Source: Pullilachnospira sp963929535 (GTDB taxonomy: Bacteria; Bacillota; Clostridia; Lachnospirales; Lachnospiraceae). From it: a stretch of 64,000 bases of DNA. Of the stretch, positions 44,070 through 53,021 are shown piece by piece. Where the stretch lies: NCBI GenBank assembly GCA_963929535.1, contig CAWVIZ010000015.1:4557-68556 (forward strand), in the 5' to 3' direction. The translations under genes were made by a program, and so were the position numbers. Every line of letters begins with the position of its first letter. The first letter of the stretch is position 1. Below the pieces are notes generated by a model, which saw only the letters and a list, made by a program, of their open reading frames with translations, had not been told where the DNA came from and searched no databases.

Positions 44070-44345
44070 TTGGTTTCTCCTTGTCAAATAAGATTGCTTA
44101 TCCTTTGGTATGTACCAAAGGATAGAAGGGATATTCCTTCTTGAAAAGGATACCGGCTGCGCCGGAGCGGGCTGTGGATTTTGCACGAAGCCCGCCCGCA
44201 GGCGCTTTTGCCGGTTTTGTTTATTACTCAGCCTTATTTCCCGGCCGCCGCCTTTTTCCGCCTGTAGAACAGCATTCCCAGCACGCCGCCGCAGGAGGCC
44301 AGCATCAGGCTGATCCACAGCGCCATATCGCTGCTGTCCCCAGTC
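43985..44345. repeat. copy 2 of the ~360-bp surface-gene linker repeat
   Basis: Partner of 41355-41715. It contains the sorting-signal end of the Cys-rich surface gene, a 164-bp spacer with the dyad ATCCTTTGGTA-TACCAAAGGAT, and the signal peptide of the 820-residue protein. Confidence 0.75.
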
Positions 44346-45374
44346 TGGGGGCTGCCGGTTCCCGCTGCAGGGATGGCTTCAGTCTGCACATATTCACAGA
44401 CCGCACAGCCGCGCTCTCTGGAACCTTCTTTGGTCTCGGTGGCCTCTTTGGTTACTTTCCAATCGCCGTAGATATGGTTTGCCACATTCAGCCTTTCGCC
44501 GCAGGAGCATTCCTGCCAGTGCTCGGTATCGTCATATTTCCATGCTTCATCATGGATGCTGTGTTCATGAACCGGAATCGTCTCTTCCTGCGTATATTTG
44601 CAGATGGAGCAGGTACGTTCTCTGGAACCCGTTTCGGTTGTGGTAGGCTCCTTTGTTATCGTCCAATCATCGAAAGTATGGTTGCCCACTTCAGTTTTCT
44701 CGCCGCAGCGGCATTCCTTCCAGTGCTGGGTTTCATCCTTCTGCCAGTCGCCGTAGCTGTGCTCATGTTCAAGCATTGGAATGGTTTCGGTCTGCACATA
44801 GTCGCAGACCGTGCAGTCACGCTCTCTGGAACCAGCCTCGGTTTCGGTGGCCGGCTTCGTCTCTCTCCAATCGCCGTAGATATGGTTTGCCACATTCAGC
44901 CTTTCGCCGCAGGAGCATTCCTGCCAGTGCTGTGCCGCGTCGTGCTTTTGGGTATAGCTGTGCTCATGGGGCGGTTCGGCTTCTCCGACGTCCGCCACCA
45001 TATACTGGCCGTCCGGGTCGCCCACGATCATGATCCATCTGGCACGCACCCGTATGGTGTACTCCTCCTGCGGCCGCGTCACCACATCGTTTGTGAAAAA
45101 CAAATAGGTGTCGATTTCCACTGCCTTGGACTCGACCACATCGTCGCCCAGCAGCAGCTGTGCCTCGTATTCAAAGCTATCGCCGGAGGCCGCTCCTGCC
45201 GGCCGGCCCCACTGCACCTGGTTTTGGTAGCCCGACCAGCGGGGGTTCCCTGGCACATATTCCCCCGCCGCCGAAACGGACAGGGGAAGGGCCGCGATCA
45301 TCAGGCATACCGCCAGCAGCATACTGAAAAGCCATGCGCCTTTTTGCCGCCCCGGCGGTTTTTTCCCTGCGCAT
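44234..45374 (-). pseudogene. Cys-rich repeat surface protein with SPQTG anchor, frameshifted near its start
   Basis: The mature part has repeats of the form H-S-Y...H-W-x-E-C-x-C-G...N-H-x-Y-G-D-W followed by GSRERxCxVCxYVQ (three near-complete, one partial), then SPQTG-D, a membrane helix and RRKKAAAGK. The signal peptide (WLFSMLLAVCLMIAALPLSVSAAG) has no start codon in its own frame. The natural ATG (45372-45374, with GGGAGGAGATTGCGT) is one frame off. Removing one A from the A6 run at 45359-45364 would join them into 379 residues. It may be phase variation, a real lesion or a consensus error. The Cys/His repeats could bind metal or heme. Confidence 0.7.
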
Positions 45375-45390
45375 ACGCAATCTCCTCCCT

Positions 45391-46008
45391 TTATCGCACC
45401 GGAGCGCCCTGCGAGGAAAGCGGTGCTCCGCATGCTCCGCAGAAGCGGCTTCCGGGCGGTATCTCCGCCCCGCACTGGGGGCATTTGTTTTCCAGCTTCG
45501 CCCCGCAGTTGTTGCAGAATTTGGCGCCGGCCGCACACTGGGTTTTGCAGGCGGGGCAAACCACCATACCCGCGTTCAGTTCCGCCCCGGCGTTTCGCAC
45601 CACCACCGAGCGGCCGCCGGAGACGATGCACTGCTCAATCACCTGGAAAATCTCTTCCGGCAGCTTTTTCTGCTTGTAGGCGCCCACACCGGCAGTCACC
45701 GCCAGCGGCCATGCGATAAACCATCCCAGCACGCCAGCGCCGATCTTATCCGACCATTCGCCCTGACCCACGGTGACGTTTAAGTTGTCATCCATTCGGA
45801 TCATCTGCACCGTCGTAGCCATCCTCATGCCGGCAATGGTCTTCCAGCCGTCTTTTTCCTGACGGCCCTGCACCACATAGCCTTCTGTGGTTTCGGCACT
45901 CTGTACCTCCATCCCCTTAGCGGATGAAAGGAACGCCTCCACCGCGTTTGCCACCACCTGGGTACTCATGCCGGCAGGCAGCCGGAATACTCTCGATTCG
46001 TTTGCCAT
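45391..46008 (-). CDS. membrane protein with C-terminal double zinc ribbon
   Basis: A 205-residue protein. A soluble N-terminal domain (about 1-88) is followed by one hydrophobic segment near 90-112 (VLGWFIAWPLAVTAGVGAY), a linker, and two zinc ribbons with four C-x2-C pairs (CPACKTQCAAGAKFCNNCG, CPQCGAEIPPGSRFCGACG). I do not recognise the N-terminal domain. It lies in the kinase operon, 17 bp upstream of the Cys-rich surface gene's ATG and 13 bp after the preceding gene. A signalling-adaptor role is inferred from context. Confidence 0.75.
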   Translation of the reverse strand: MANESRVFRLPAGMSTQVVANAVEAFLSSAKGMEVQSAETTEGYVVQGRQEKDGWKTIAGMRMATTVQMIRMDDNLNVTVGQGEWSDKIGAGVLGWFIAWPLAVTAGVGAYKQKKLPEEIFQVIEQCIVSGGRSVVVRNAGAELNAGMVVCPACKTQCAAGAKFCNNCGAKLENKCPQCGAEIPPGSRFCGACGAPLSSQGAPVR

Positions 46009-46021
46009 CTCGTCTTCCTCC

Positions 46022-46333
46022 TCATTCTAAAGCCTGTACCTCATCGATATGCTGCAGTACGCTGTCTGCCAGATAACGTACTGCCAGCTGTTTTTCCTCC
46101 TCGCTCAGGCCGCTTGCCGGACGGAGCATGGAAACATGGAGGATCGATGTGTTGATGGTCTGTTCCGTCACGGCAAAGGCGTACTCACTGGTATGCCCCA
46201 GCACCTTCGCCTCCGCCTTGATATCGCCGACCAGCGCCTGCTCGTATTGGCAGCCCATCCGGTCCAGCACGTCAAAGACGGCGTACACAGCCATGCGGCG
46301 GGGACAGTTGACATTTCTTTTTAGACTCAGCAC
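46022..46333 (-). CDS. conserved small soluble protein of unknown function
   Basis: A 103-residue protein starting at GTG (46331-46333) behind AAAGGAGAAAATAA. Predicted alpha/beta content; the block CQYEQALVGDIKAEAKVLGHTSEYAFAV contains no known motif and there is no membrane segment. It lies 37 bp after the first kinase gene and 13 bp before the zinc-ribbon gene, within the operon. Confidence 0.6.
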   Translation of the reverse strand: MLSLKRNVNCPRRMAVYAVFDVLDRMGCQYEQALVGDIKAEAKVLGHTSEYAFAVTEQTINTSILHVSMLRPASGLSEEEKQLAVRYLADSVLQHIDEVQALE

Positions 46334-46370
46334 TTATTTTCTCCTTTCTTCTGGAAACATATGTGTACAC

Positions 46371-48530
46371 CTATTTAACAGGACGAATTGTATTTGTTAC
46401 ATCTAGCAACAGTCCATCGAGGAGGTCATCCTCTGCTTCCGCAGCTACCAGAATTAGGAACACATATCCGTCGATTTCTCCGGCGTAAACCTCCGTATAG
46501 GCCGTCTGACCATCTAAAGTATAGGTATATCTGTCAACAATCCAATCGATTCCGCCAGTTTCATGTTCCCAGCGGCCCTCCTCACGTTTGAGGCCGGGCT
46601 GGTTCACCATCACTTCTGCTATGCCGTCCAGCCAGACTTCCTTATTAAATTGATCACTCGATGGTCTGCACTGTATTTCTACCTGCACGTTGCCTGCCTC
46701 GTTGACCATGCGCAGTCGGTTTTCATTGACCACGTTGAAGGTAATCTCTCCGTCGCTCTCCCAGTAGATAAATTGGAACGGAAACCGTTCATCATAAAAC
46801 CGCTGACTGTTGGTGCCTGCGGGACCGCTGCTTCGGAAGGAATCCATTGCTGCAAAGATTTCCGCCTGCGCCTTCTCATCCCCCTGAGGATAGGAGCCGA
46901 TAAGATTGTAGCAGCCAAACCCATTCTGGCATTCGATGAACGCCGCCAAAAATTCCATGGTTGTGCCGCCGCTTTCGGTAGCAGAAAACTGGATCAAGTA
47001 GGTGTCCAAAGAACTGCCCTCCCGGTAACCCCGGCTGAGGATCTCATGCTTTGTGATATTGGTGCTCTTCAGCAGTCCGATATAATACTGGACATACTTC
47101 TCAACATTCTCCTCCACATCAGAAAGAGTATACACCGGAAAACCGGCAGCCTTATCGTAGAATCCCACCTGCAGGGTAGCGCTCCCATCCGATGAAGCGA
47201 AGGCGCCGCTGCCGGACTCTGTTTCTGCATACCCCTGGGGGATCCCCATGGTGATATTCAGATACTCCTGGGCGTAGTCCTGCAAGACGACATCGTCTAC
47301 GCCCTCGGGTTCCTGCACTGTTATGTCGAAAGGAGTGCCGGATGGTCCGTCAGAAGAACCCGGCTCTGCTTTCCCGCCGGTCAGCGCACCGATCCCCGCT
47401 ACTGCTCCCCAGACGCCCAGACCCAGCACAGCAACGCACAGCACCAGCGCCGTGATCTGTACCCCGATATGGCTCCGCCGGAATCTGGTCCAAAGCCCCG
47501 GCTTTCCATCGGAACCTGCAGCCGTTTGACCGGATGGCACAGCCATGGTACGGTGATGGAAAGACGCCGGGGTTTTCCCGGTAATCCCTTCAATAAAGGC
47601 CTCCATGGTGGAGAAACGATCCTCCGCTTTTACCGCGAGCGCCTTCATGATCGCCTGTTCCACCTGCGGAGGCAGGGGAACGCCCAGCTCCGAGGGCTTT
47701 TTCAGCGTATCGTTATGGACCCGCATGATGGAATCCGGCGGCAGCTCCCCGGTCACGCAGCGGTACAGGGTGGCGCCCATGGCGTATACATCCGTCCACG
47801 GCCCCTGGTTCCCCTTACTGGAATACTGCTCCTCCGGCGCGTAGCCATGTTTCAGGATGACCGACACGCTTTTTTCATCTCCGATAGAAAACCGGGCCGC
47901 GCCGAAATCCAGCAGCTTGCTCTCTCCCTTGGAGGTAATGGAGATGTTGTCCGGGCTGATATCCCGGTGGGTCAGGTTCAGGGCATGAACCTGCGTCAAC
48001 GCCTGCATCACCGGCATCAGGATGGTCAGCGCCTGGTCATAGGGAATCTTCCCGCCCTGGGATGCAACGTATGCCTTCAGGCTCATGCCGTCGATATATT
48101 CCATCACGAAATAGGCCGTGTTGTTTTCCTTAAAATAATTCTGCACCGACACGATGTTCGGCGTATTCTGCAGTTTGGCAAGGATCCGCGCTTCCTCTAA
48201 AAAGCGCTCCATGCCGTTTTGATAATCCTCCTGGCCCCGTCCGGTCAGTGCCACGCTGTACTTATCGGAATGCCGGGTAGCAAGACCGGAGGGCATATAT
48301 TCCTTGACGGCTACCTTAATCTCCAGCGTCAGGTCATAGCCCAGATAGGTGATGCCGAACCCGCCCACGCCCAGGACCTTTCCGGTCATGTAGCGGCCGT
48401 TCAGCAGTGCGCCCATGGGCAGCGCCAAAAACGGCTGCTCCTCCTCCGCATTAAACCCGCAGTGGGGGCAGACAGGGGAATCGTCCGGCTTTTCCTGAAA
48501 GCAGCCATAGCAGATATGTTCCAAGTTCAT
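46371..48530 (-). CDS. zinc-ribbon transmembrane Ser/Thr protein kinase 1
   Basis: A 719-residue protein. An N-terminal zinc ribbon (C7, C10, C21, C24) is followed by a Hanks-type kinase at about 47-315 with the Gly loop GVGGFG, Lys76 (KVAVKEY), HRD 188-190 (HRDISPDN), DFG 208-210 and APE 231-233. All catalytic residues are present. A basic juxtamembrane stretch, one helix near 357-384 and an extracellular region of about 335 residues follow. The extracellular part resembles that of kinase 2 (TLSDVEENVEKYV / SLADVESRREAIV). It should sense an outside signal and phosphorylate FHA-bound partners encoded in the operon. Confidence 0.92.
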   Translation of the reverse strand: MNLEHICYGCFQEKPDDSPVCPHCGFNAEEEQPFLALPMGALLNGRYMTGKVLGVGGFGITYLGYDLTLEIKVAVKEYMPSGLATRHSDKYSVALTGRGQEDYQNGMERFLEEARILAKLQNTPNIVSVQNYFKENNTAYFVMEYIDGMSLKAYVASQGGKIPYDQALTILMPVMQALTQVHALNLTHRDISPDNISITSKGESKLLDFGAARFSIGDEKSVSVILKHGYAPEEQYSSKGNQGPWTDVYAMGATLYRCVTGELPPDSIMRVHNDTLKKPSELGVPLPPQVEQAIMKALAVKAEDRFSTMEAFIEGITGKTPASFHHRTMAVPSGQTAAGSDGKPGLWTRFRRSHIGVQITALVLCVAVLGLGVWGAVAGIGALTGGKAEPGSSDGPSGTPFDITVQEPEGVDDVVLQDYAQEYLNITMGIPQGYAETESGSGAFASSDGSATLQVGFYDKAAGFPVYTLSDVEENVEKYVQYYIGLLKSTNITKHEILSRGYREGSSLDTYLIQFSATESGGTTMEFLAAFIECQNGFGCYNLIGSYPQGDEKAQAEIFAAMDSFRSSGPAGTNSQRFYDERFPFQFIYWESDGEITFNVVNENRLRMVNEAGNVQVEIQCRPSSDQFNKEVWLDGIAEVMVNQPGLKREEGRWEHETGGIDWIVDRYTYTLDGQTAYTEVYAGEIDGYVFLILVAAEAEDDLLDGLLLDVTNTIRPVK

Positions 48531-48661
48531 GTTTCACTCCTCTTCTTTGTACTTGCGCCCCGGCCTTTCACCCGCAACAGCAGAAAAACCACTTCCATCA
48601 ACGCGATCATACCCAGCTCTTCCAGAATGAACGGAAAGACATTCATCATCTCCTCAATCAA
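48527..48661 (-). CDS. small single-span membrane protein, TTG start
   Basis: From TTG 48659-48661 (GGGAG nine bases upstream) 44 codons encode IEEMMNVFPFILEELGMIAL then MEVVFLLLRV and a basic tail. The stop overlaps the kinase 1 start as ATGA, which supports translation through this frame. Upstream in the same frame, with no ATG, GTG or TTG, the codons read FCSVCLEEREKQP, a C-x2-C knuckle; a longer zinc-ribbon form with a rare start is possible. Confidence 0.45.
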   Translation of the reverse strand: MIEEMMNVFPFILEELGMIALMEVVFLLLRVKGRGASTKKRSET

Positions 48662-48738
48662 GGGCTGTTTCTCCCTTTCCTCCAGACAAACCGAACAGAA
48701 TACGGCCCCAGCGTCTTGGATCGTCGCAATCTATAACT

Positions 48739-49182
48739 CTAATATAAATACTCTAATATAAAACAGAAGATGGGCGTTCCCACAATGAAAAGCCACCCGA
48801 CGCACAGAAGGCAGATCTGAGTCATCCGATACATCTTGACATCGGCGGGACAGAAGTATTTTTCCGGATCAGATGGGTCAATGTAAATCTCCACCTCAGT
48901 TCCGATCTTCTTCTGCGCCTGATGATAGGCCAAATCGATGCCGGTGTTTTTTTGATAGACGTAGCCCATATACTCGTATTGGTATATCATAAAATAATGG
49001 TAGGAATGCTTGATCCGAATCCTCAGCGGTTCGATGACGGTCGCTTTTAGAAAAACCGTGCAGCCGCTCCCTCTCTGCGTCTTTTTCTTGTAAAAGTGGG
49101 CAAGCACGAAAAATAACGCGTAAAGCGGATATGTTATCGCGCATACAATCAGAATAAACGCAATATCCTCTGCAAAATTCAT
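48739..49182 (-). CDS. DUF3592-like membrane protein 1
   Basis: A 147-residue protein with an N-terminal helix (about 8-28) and a C-terminal helix (about 122-143) around a soluble domain (YEYMGYVYQKNTGIDLAYH, GTEVEIYIDPSDPEKYFCPAD). The motif V-x-I-Y-I-D-P-x-x-P-x-x-Y is the core of DUF3592-type proteins, here also seen at 49264 and 52177. Function unknown. Start ATG has AAAGGAGGAGGAGCGT. Confidence 0.65.
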   Translation of the reverse strand: MNFAEDIAFILIVCAITYPLYALFFVLAHFYKKKTQRGSGCTVFLKATVIEPLRIRIKHSYHYFMIYQYEYMGYVYQKNTGIDLAYHQAQKKIGTEVEIYIDPSDPEKYFCPADVKMYRMTQICLLCVGWLFIVGTPIFCFILEYLY

Positions 49183-49263
49183 ACGCTCCTCCTCCTTTCC
49201 GCCCGCACCAATCTTTTTTAGGAAAACCGCCTGCCGCAGGTTTCGCTGCGGCAGGCACTGAAG

Positions 49264-49809
49264 CTATATTGTTAGCCACATGACTCCAATCATAATCAAA
49301 ACCGCAATGACGAGAAGAGCGACGATCAGGTAGGCAAGGCGCTGCTGAAAGTAACCCTTTTCCTCCTCCAGGCAGTAAAAGCTGGTAGGTTTGGCCGGAT
49401 CGATAAAAAGCGTAAGCTCCGTTCCCACCTTTTTCCGGGCCTGTTCCTCCATTGCCGGGACATCGCCGATCTGTTCATAGGTCTCTCCCCGGTAGGTATA
49501 CCGGTACACGGGATAATAGTAGAGTCCCAGCGTCGCCGTTTTCACCCCCAGGGAAGCCATTTTCCCAACGGAGCCGCCTGCACCGCTGAGAAGATGAGCC
49601 ACGGAAACAGCCCCCGCGGCCTTTGCCAGACGATACTTACTTTTGACATGATAGTTTACTGCGTCCACAATGGCCGCCCGGCATTCCGCCGTGCAGGCTC
49701 TCTTCTTCTCCGTCGTTTTTCTTTTCTTCCTGTAGAACAGCCAGACGGAAACCAGAAGCGTGACAAGGCCGATGCCGCTCAGAACGAGAATTAGAATAAG
49801 ATCTTCCAT
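49264..49809 (-). CDS. DUF3592-like membrane protein 2
   Basis: A 181-residue protein: N-terminal helix (about 3-24), basic KKRKTTEKKR, a soluble domain with YRYTYRGETYEQIG and GTELTLFIDPAKPTSFYCLE, and a C-terminal helix. It is paralogous to the genes at 48739 and 52177. The start at 49807-49809 is chosen because GGGAGGG lies 10 bp upstream; an in-frame Met six codons earlier would overlap kinase 2. It lies directly behind kinase 2. Confidence 0.65.
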   Translation of the reverse strand: MEDLILILVLSGIGLVTLLVSVWLFYRKKRKTTEKKRACTAECRAAIVDAVNYHVKSKYRLAKAAGAVSVAHLLSGAGGSVGKMASLGVKTATLGLYYYPVYRYTYRGETYEQIGDVPAMEEQARKKVGTELTLFIDPAKPTSFYCLEEEKGYFQQRLAYLIVALLVIAVLIMIGVMWLTI

Positions 49810-49814
49810 GCTGG

Positions 49815-52112
49815 TTATCCCTCCCATGCACGGACGGACTCCATGGCCTGTTGATACAAAGCGACAACCGCATCTTTGTTGGAGCTGTTGAACATGCAGC
49901 TAACAGCGTAACACTTGCCGTCGATCATGGCGGAGGCAACATTGAACGTAAATTCATTCATGGTCCAATCCATGCACAGCCATTCCACACCGCCCGACTG
50001 CGACGTGTATGTTTCACCTACGGAAACGCCTGCGCTAGACGCCACGTCTCTCTGAAACTGCAAGACCTCCTCCGGGCTGCTCATTCCCAGCTGGCCGGCA
50101 TTCCCTATTTCCACAATCCCGCTGTCCGGCGTAGCGCTCCCAAAGCCGGCTTCCATTGCCGCGTCCGTTGGGTAAATAACCAATTCGGCCGCCGCTCCGG
50201 CCTCTCCCAGGTTAACAGTCGTGTCCATCACGCGTCCTGCTGCCACGGCATCGTCCACAATCACCTTGACGCCGCTCTTAGAGCCATAGTACATCTTGTA
50301 CGTTGTCTCCGGCGCACCGTTGCTCTTAAAGGACTGGATAATGGAATGGATTTCCGCTTCGGCGGCTTTGTCCCCCTTGGGATAGTACGTGATGATGAAA
50401 TAACAGCCGAAATCATACCCCTCCACCGCCATAATGACCACTTCGTTGGAGACGCCTTCGCTGTCGGTGACTTCAAGATAGATTTGATAGGCGCCTGCGC
50501 TTCCCACCTGATCGGGTCCGGCAGCAAGGATCTGATAATCCGAAATCAGGTTGGCGACAATAGCTTCTCTCCGGGATTCCACATCGGCAAGGGAGTAGAT
50601 GGGTCCGTCAATGTTCCAATAATAAATCATCATAATACCGCAGCCTTTAGCCTCATTGATAAAAATCGTCTCCTCCTCACCCCTCGTATAATCCGACGGG
50701 ATCTCAATCGTAGCGTTGAGGATGCCAAGATCCTGCGCCACCATTTCCGCTGGAGGTTCTGTAGTAGGCTCTGGGTCTGTTGTCGGTTCCGGGTCTGTTG
50801 TCGGTTCTGGGTCTGTTGTCGGTTCCGGATTACTCGTCTGCGGCTGGCTGATGACAGGCGTATTCCCACCACCGCCCCCTCCTGTCGGCCTTTTTTCCCC
50901 TCCGCCAGAAAGCGCGATAGGAAGGATAATACAAAGGGCGATCAACGCCAGCAGCCCACCGCCGGAAACCCAGGCAACCACCGGATTGGCTTTCATATAG
51001 GAAAGGAACCGGGAGAACGCAGAGGGCTTTCCTGCCGCAGCACCCCCGCCGTTATAGGCGGGCTGCTGATAGGCAATCTGCCCGTAGCCTTCCTGCCTGT
51101 AAGCGGTAGCCTGGGTGCGCTGGCTGATACTGGCCGCCACCTGATCCTGTACGGAAACGCGCCCGTTCAGTGCCCCGATGAATGCCTCCATATTGGGGAA
51201 ACGATCCTCGGTTTTTACCGCCAACGCTTTCATGATGGCGTTTTCCACATTAGCCGGAATACGGAACCCCAGCTCCGACGGCCTTTTCATGGTATCCCCA
51301 TGGATCCGTTCCACCGAATCTGGCGGAAGCTGCCCGGTAATGCAGCGGTACAGGGTAGCGCCCATGGCGTAAACATCCGTCCACGGTCCCTGATTGCCGT
51401 GGCTGGAATACTGTTCCTCCGGCGCGTAGCCATGTTTTAAGATGACCGACACGCTCTTGCCGTCCCCCAGTGCGAACCGCGCCGCGCCGAAATCCAGCAG
51501 ACGGCTTTCGCCTTTGGATGTGATATAGATATTGTCCGGGCTGATGTCCCGGTGCAGGAGGTTCAGCGCATGCACCTGAACCAGCGCTTCCATGATCGGC
51601 TGCAGAATGGCAATCGCCTGGTTATAGGGGATCTTATCCCCGTTTTTTGCCAGGTAGGCTTTCAGGCTCATACCGTCTATGTACTCCATCACAAAGTATG
51701 CGGTGCCGTTCTCTTTGAAATAGTTCTGCACCGATACGATATGCGGGGTGTTTTGCAGCTTGGCAAGGATCTTCGCTTCATCCAAAAAGCGCTCCATACC
51801 GTACTGGTAATCCTCCTCCACCCGTCCGGTCAGCGCCACACTATAGTGGTCCGGATGCCTTGTGGCCAGGGCGGAGGGCATATATTCTTTAATCGCAACC
51901 TTGATCTCCAGTGTCAGGTCGTATCCCAGATAGGTGATACCGAACCCGCCAATGCCAAGCACCTTTCCCACCAGATATCTCCCGTTTAGGATCGTACCCA
52001 GGGGCAGCGCAAGATAGGGCTGCTCGTCGTTCTCATTAAATCCGCATCGGGGGCATGGAATCCCCGGTTCTTTTTCCGCGAAACAGCCATAACAAACACG
52101 TTCCGGATTCAT
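49815..52112 (-). CDS. zinc-ribbon transmembrane Ser/Thr protein kinase 2
   Basis: A 765-residue paralogue of kinase 1. The zinc ribbon is C7, C10, C20, C23. The kinase at about 46-314 has GIGGFG, Lys75 (KVAIKEY), HRD 188-190, DFG 207-209 and APE 230-232. A Gln/Tyr-rich juxtamembrane stretch, one helix at about 379-402, a PEPTTD repeat linker (429-451) and an extracellular domain of about 310 residues follow. The kinase domains of the two paralogues are much more alike than the outer domains, suggesting shared targets and different signals. A gene for a DUF3592-like protein precedes and follows it. Confidence 0.92.
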   Translation of the reverse strand: MNPERVCYGCFAEKEPGIPCPRCGFNENDEQPYLALPLGTILNGRYLVGKVLGIGGFGITYLGYDLTLEIKVAIKEYMPSALATRHPDHYSVALTGRVEEDYQYGMERFLDEAKILAKLQNTPHIVSVQNYFKENGTAYFVMEYIDGMSLKAYLAKNGDKIPYNQAIAILQPIMEALVQVHALNLLHRDISPDNIYITSKGESRLLDFGAARFALGDGKSVSVILKHGYAPEEQYSSHGNQGPWTDVYAMGATLYRCITGQLPPDSVERIHGDTMKRPSELGFRIPANVENAIMKALAVKTEDRFPNMEAFIGALNGRVSVQDQVAASISQRTQATAYRQEGYGQIAYQQPAYNGGGAAAGKPSAFSRFLSYMKANPVVAWVSGGGLLALIALCIILPIALSGGGEKRPTGGGGGGNTPVISQPQTSNPEPTTDPEPTTDPEPTTDPEPTTEPPAEMVAQDLGILNATIEIPSDYTRGEEETIFINEAKGCGIMMIYYWNIDGPIYSLADVESRREAIVANLISDYQILAAGPDQVGSAGAYQIYLEVTDSEGVSNEVVIMAVEGYDFGCYFIITYYPKGDKAAEAEIHSIIQSFKSNGAPETTYKMYYGSKSGVKVIVDDAVAAGRVMDTTVNLGEAGAAAELVIYPTDAAMEAGFGSATPDSGIVEIGNAGQLGMSSPEEVLQFQRDVASSAGVSVGETYTSQSGGVEWLCMDWTMNEFTFNVASAMIDGKCYAVSCMFNSSNKDAVVALYQQAMESVRAWEG
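50773..50826. repeat. 18-bp tandem repeats in kinase 2 linker
   Basis: Three copies of GGGTCTGTTGTCGGTTCY encode the PEPTTD stalk between membrane helix and outer domain. Copy number may vary between strains. Confidence 0.8.
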
Positions 52113-52176
52113 TCTCCCACCTCCTCAAGCAATGTATTTTAAGTATAAAACGATGTATTTTGATAGCAAAATACAG

Positions 52177-52692
52177 TCACTCCTTCCGATTTTTGGACCA
52201 GGCATCGTAACACAGATCACCCAGCAGGAGCAATCCCAGCGCCACCAGAAACCCGATCCACCCGCCCCAGCCCACTAAAGGAAAAAGTGCAAAGGCAACT
52301 CCCAGCACAGACCAGATAAGGGCGCTGATTACACGTTCCCTATTCTCAGAGGGGCAGGAAAAGTACCGGGGATTCTTTTCATCCACAAAGAGCACCTCAT
52401 AACTACCGACTTTGATTTCGTCCTTTTTGGAATACTCTACCCGGGATACTACCCGATACTCCTGTCCATCCAATGTGTACTGGTAGACCGGATGGTATTT
52501 ATAGTTGGTAATGAAGAAATCGCTGAAAGCGTTGTCTCTCCAGCTGACGTCCACATCGCAGATGACGGCGTTCACTCTTCTCCGGCAGCGACGCTTTGAC
52601 CGTACAGTCCGACAGAATGCCAAAATGATTCCGAAGAGAAACAAACATACTCCAAAGAACATAATATCCCCCATCGCGTCCGTTGCATTCAT
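52177..52692 (-). CDS. DUF3592-like membrane protein 3
   Basis: A 171-residue protein with an N-terminal helix (about 7-28), a soluble domain (HPVYQYTLDGQEYRVVSRVEY, GSYEVLFVDEKNPRYFSCPSE) and two C-terminal hydrophobic stretches (about 122-158). It has the same domain plan as the proteins at 48739 and 49264. Its start overlaps the preceding gene by 4 bp. Confidence 0.65.
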   Translation of the reverse strand: MNATDAMGDIMFFGVCLFLFGIILAFCRTVRSKRRCRRRVNAVICDVDVSWRDNAFSDFFITNYKYHPVYQYTLDGQEYRVVSRVEYSKKDEIKVGSYEVLFVDEKNPRYFSCPSENRERVISALIWSVLGVAFALFPLVGWGGWIGFLVALGLLLLGDLCYDAWSKNRKE

Positions 52693-53015
52693 GCTCCAAA
52701 CGATTTTATCTCAGCTATGACAAAGAGTTCCTCCGATACCTGCCGCACCCGGTCGACATGCCGCAAGAGCAGCGCCTCCAGCCATTTTTCTGCATTGGCC
52801 GCTTTTAGAAATTCAATCTGTACTTCCAGGGGTTCAATGTAGAACTCACCTGCATACGCCAGCGCCCCTTCACCTTCCGACAGCGCCGGGAACTCGTGGA
52901 GTTCTTTCATTTCACCGTCTGCAGTCAGGTGGAAGACAGCCGCCAGTTCCCGGCCGGCGGCGTCCTCTCCCCACGCTTCCTGGATTCTTCCGTTTTTTAA
53001 ACAATACCCTGCCAT
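52689..53015 (-). CDS. small soluble protein of unknown function in the kinase operon
   Basis: A 108-residue protein rich in Ala/Glu, with one predicted amphipathic helix near the middle (EPLEVQIEFLKAANAEKWLEAL). No family recognised. It lies 6 bp after the protease-FHA gene stop and overlaps the next gene by 4 bp, so it is firmly inside the operon. Confidence 0.55.
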   Translation of the reverse strand: MAGYCLKNGRIQEAWGEDAAGRELAAVFHLTADGEMKELHEFPALSEGEGALAYAGEFYIEPLEVQIEFLKAANAEKWLEALLLRHVDRVRQVSEELFVIAEIKSFGA

Positions 53016-53021
53016 AACGGG

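Noticed and set aside
44141..45679. 512-codon plus-strand open frame over the Cys-rich surface gene
   Set aside because: It is a mirror of the repeats on the other strand; the Cys/His pattern and sorting signal belong to the minus strand.
49851..51440. 529-codon plus-strand open frame over kinase 2
   Set aside because: It is antisense to intact kinase motifs; the CRFRVCCRF repeat is the complement of the PEPTTD linker.
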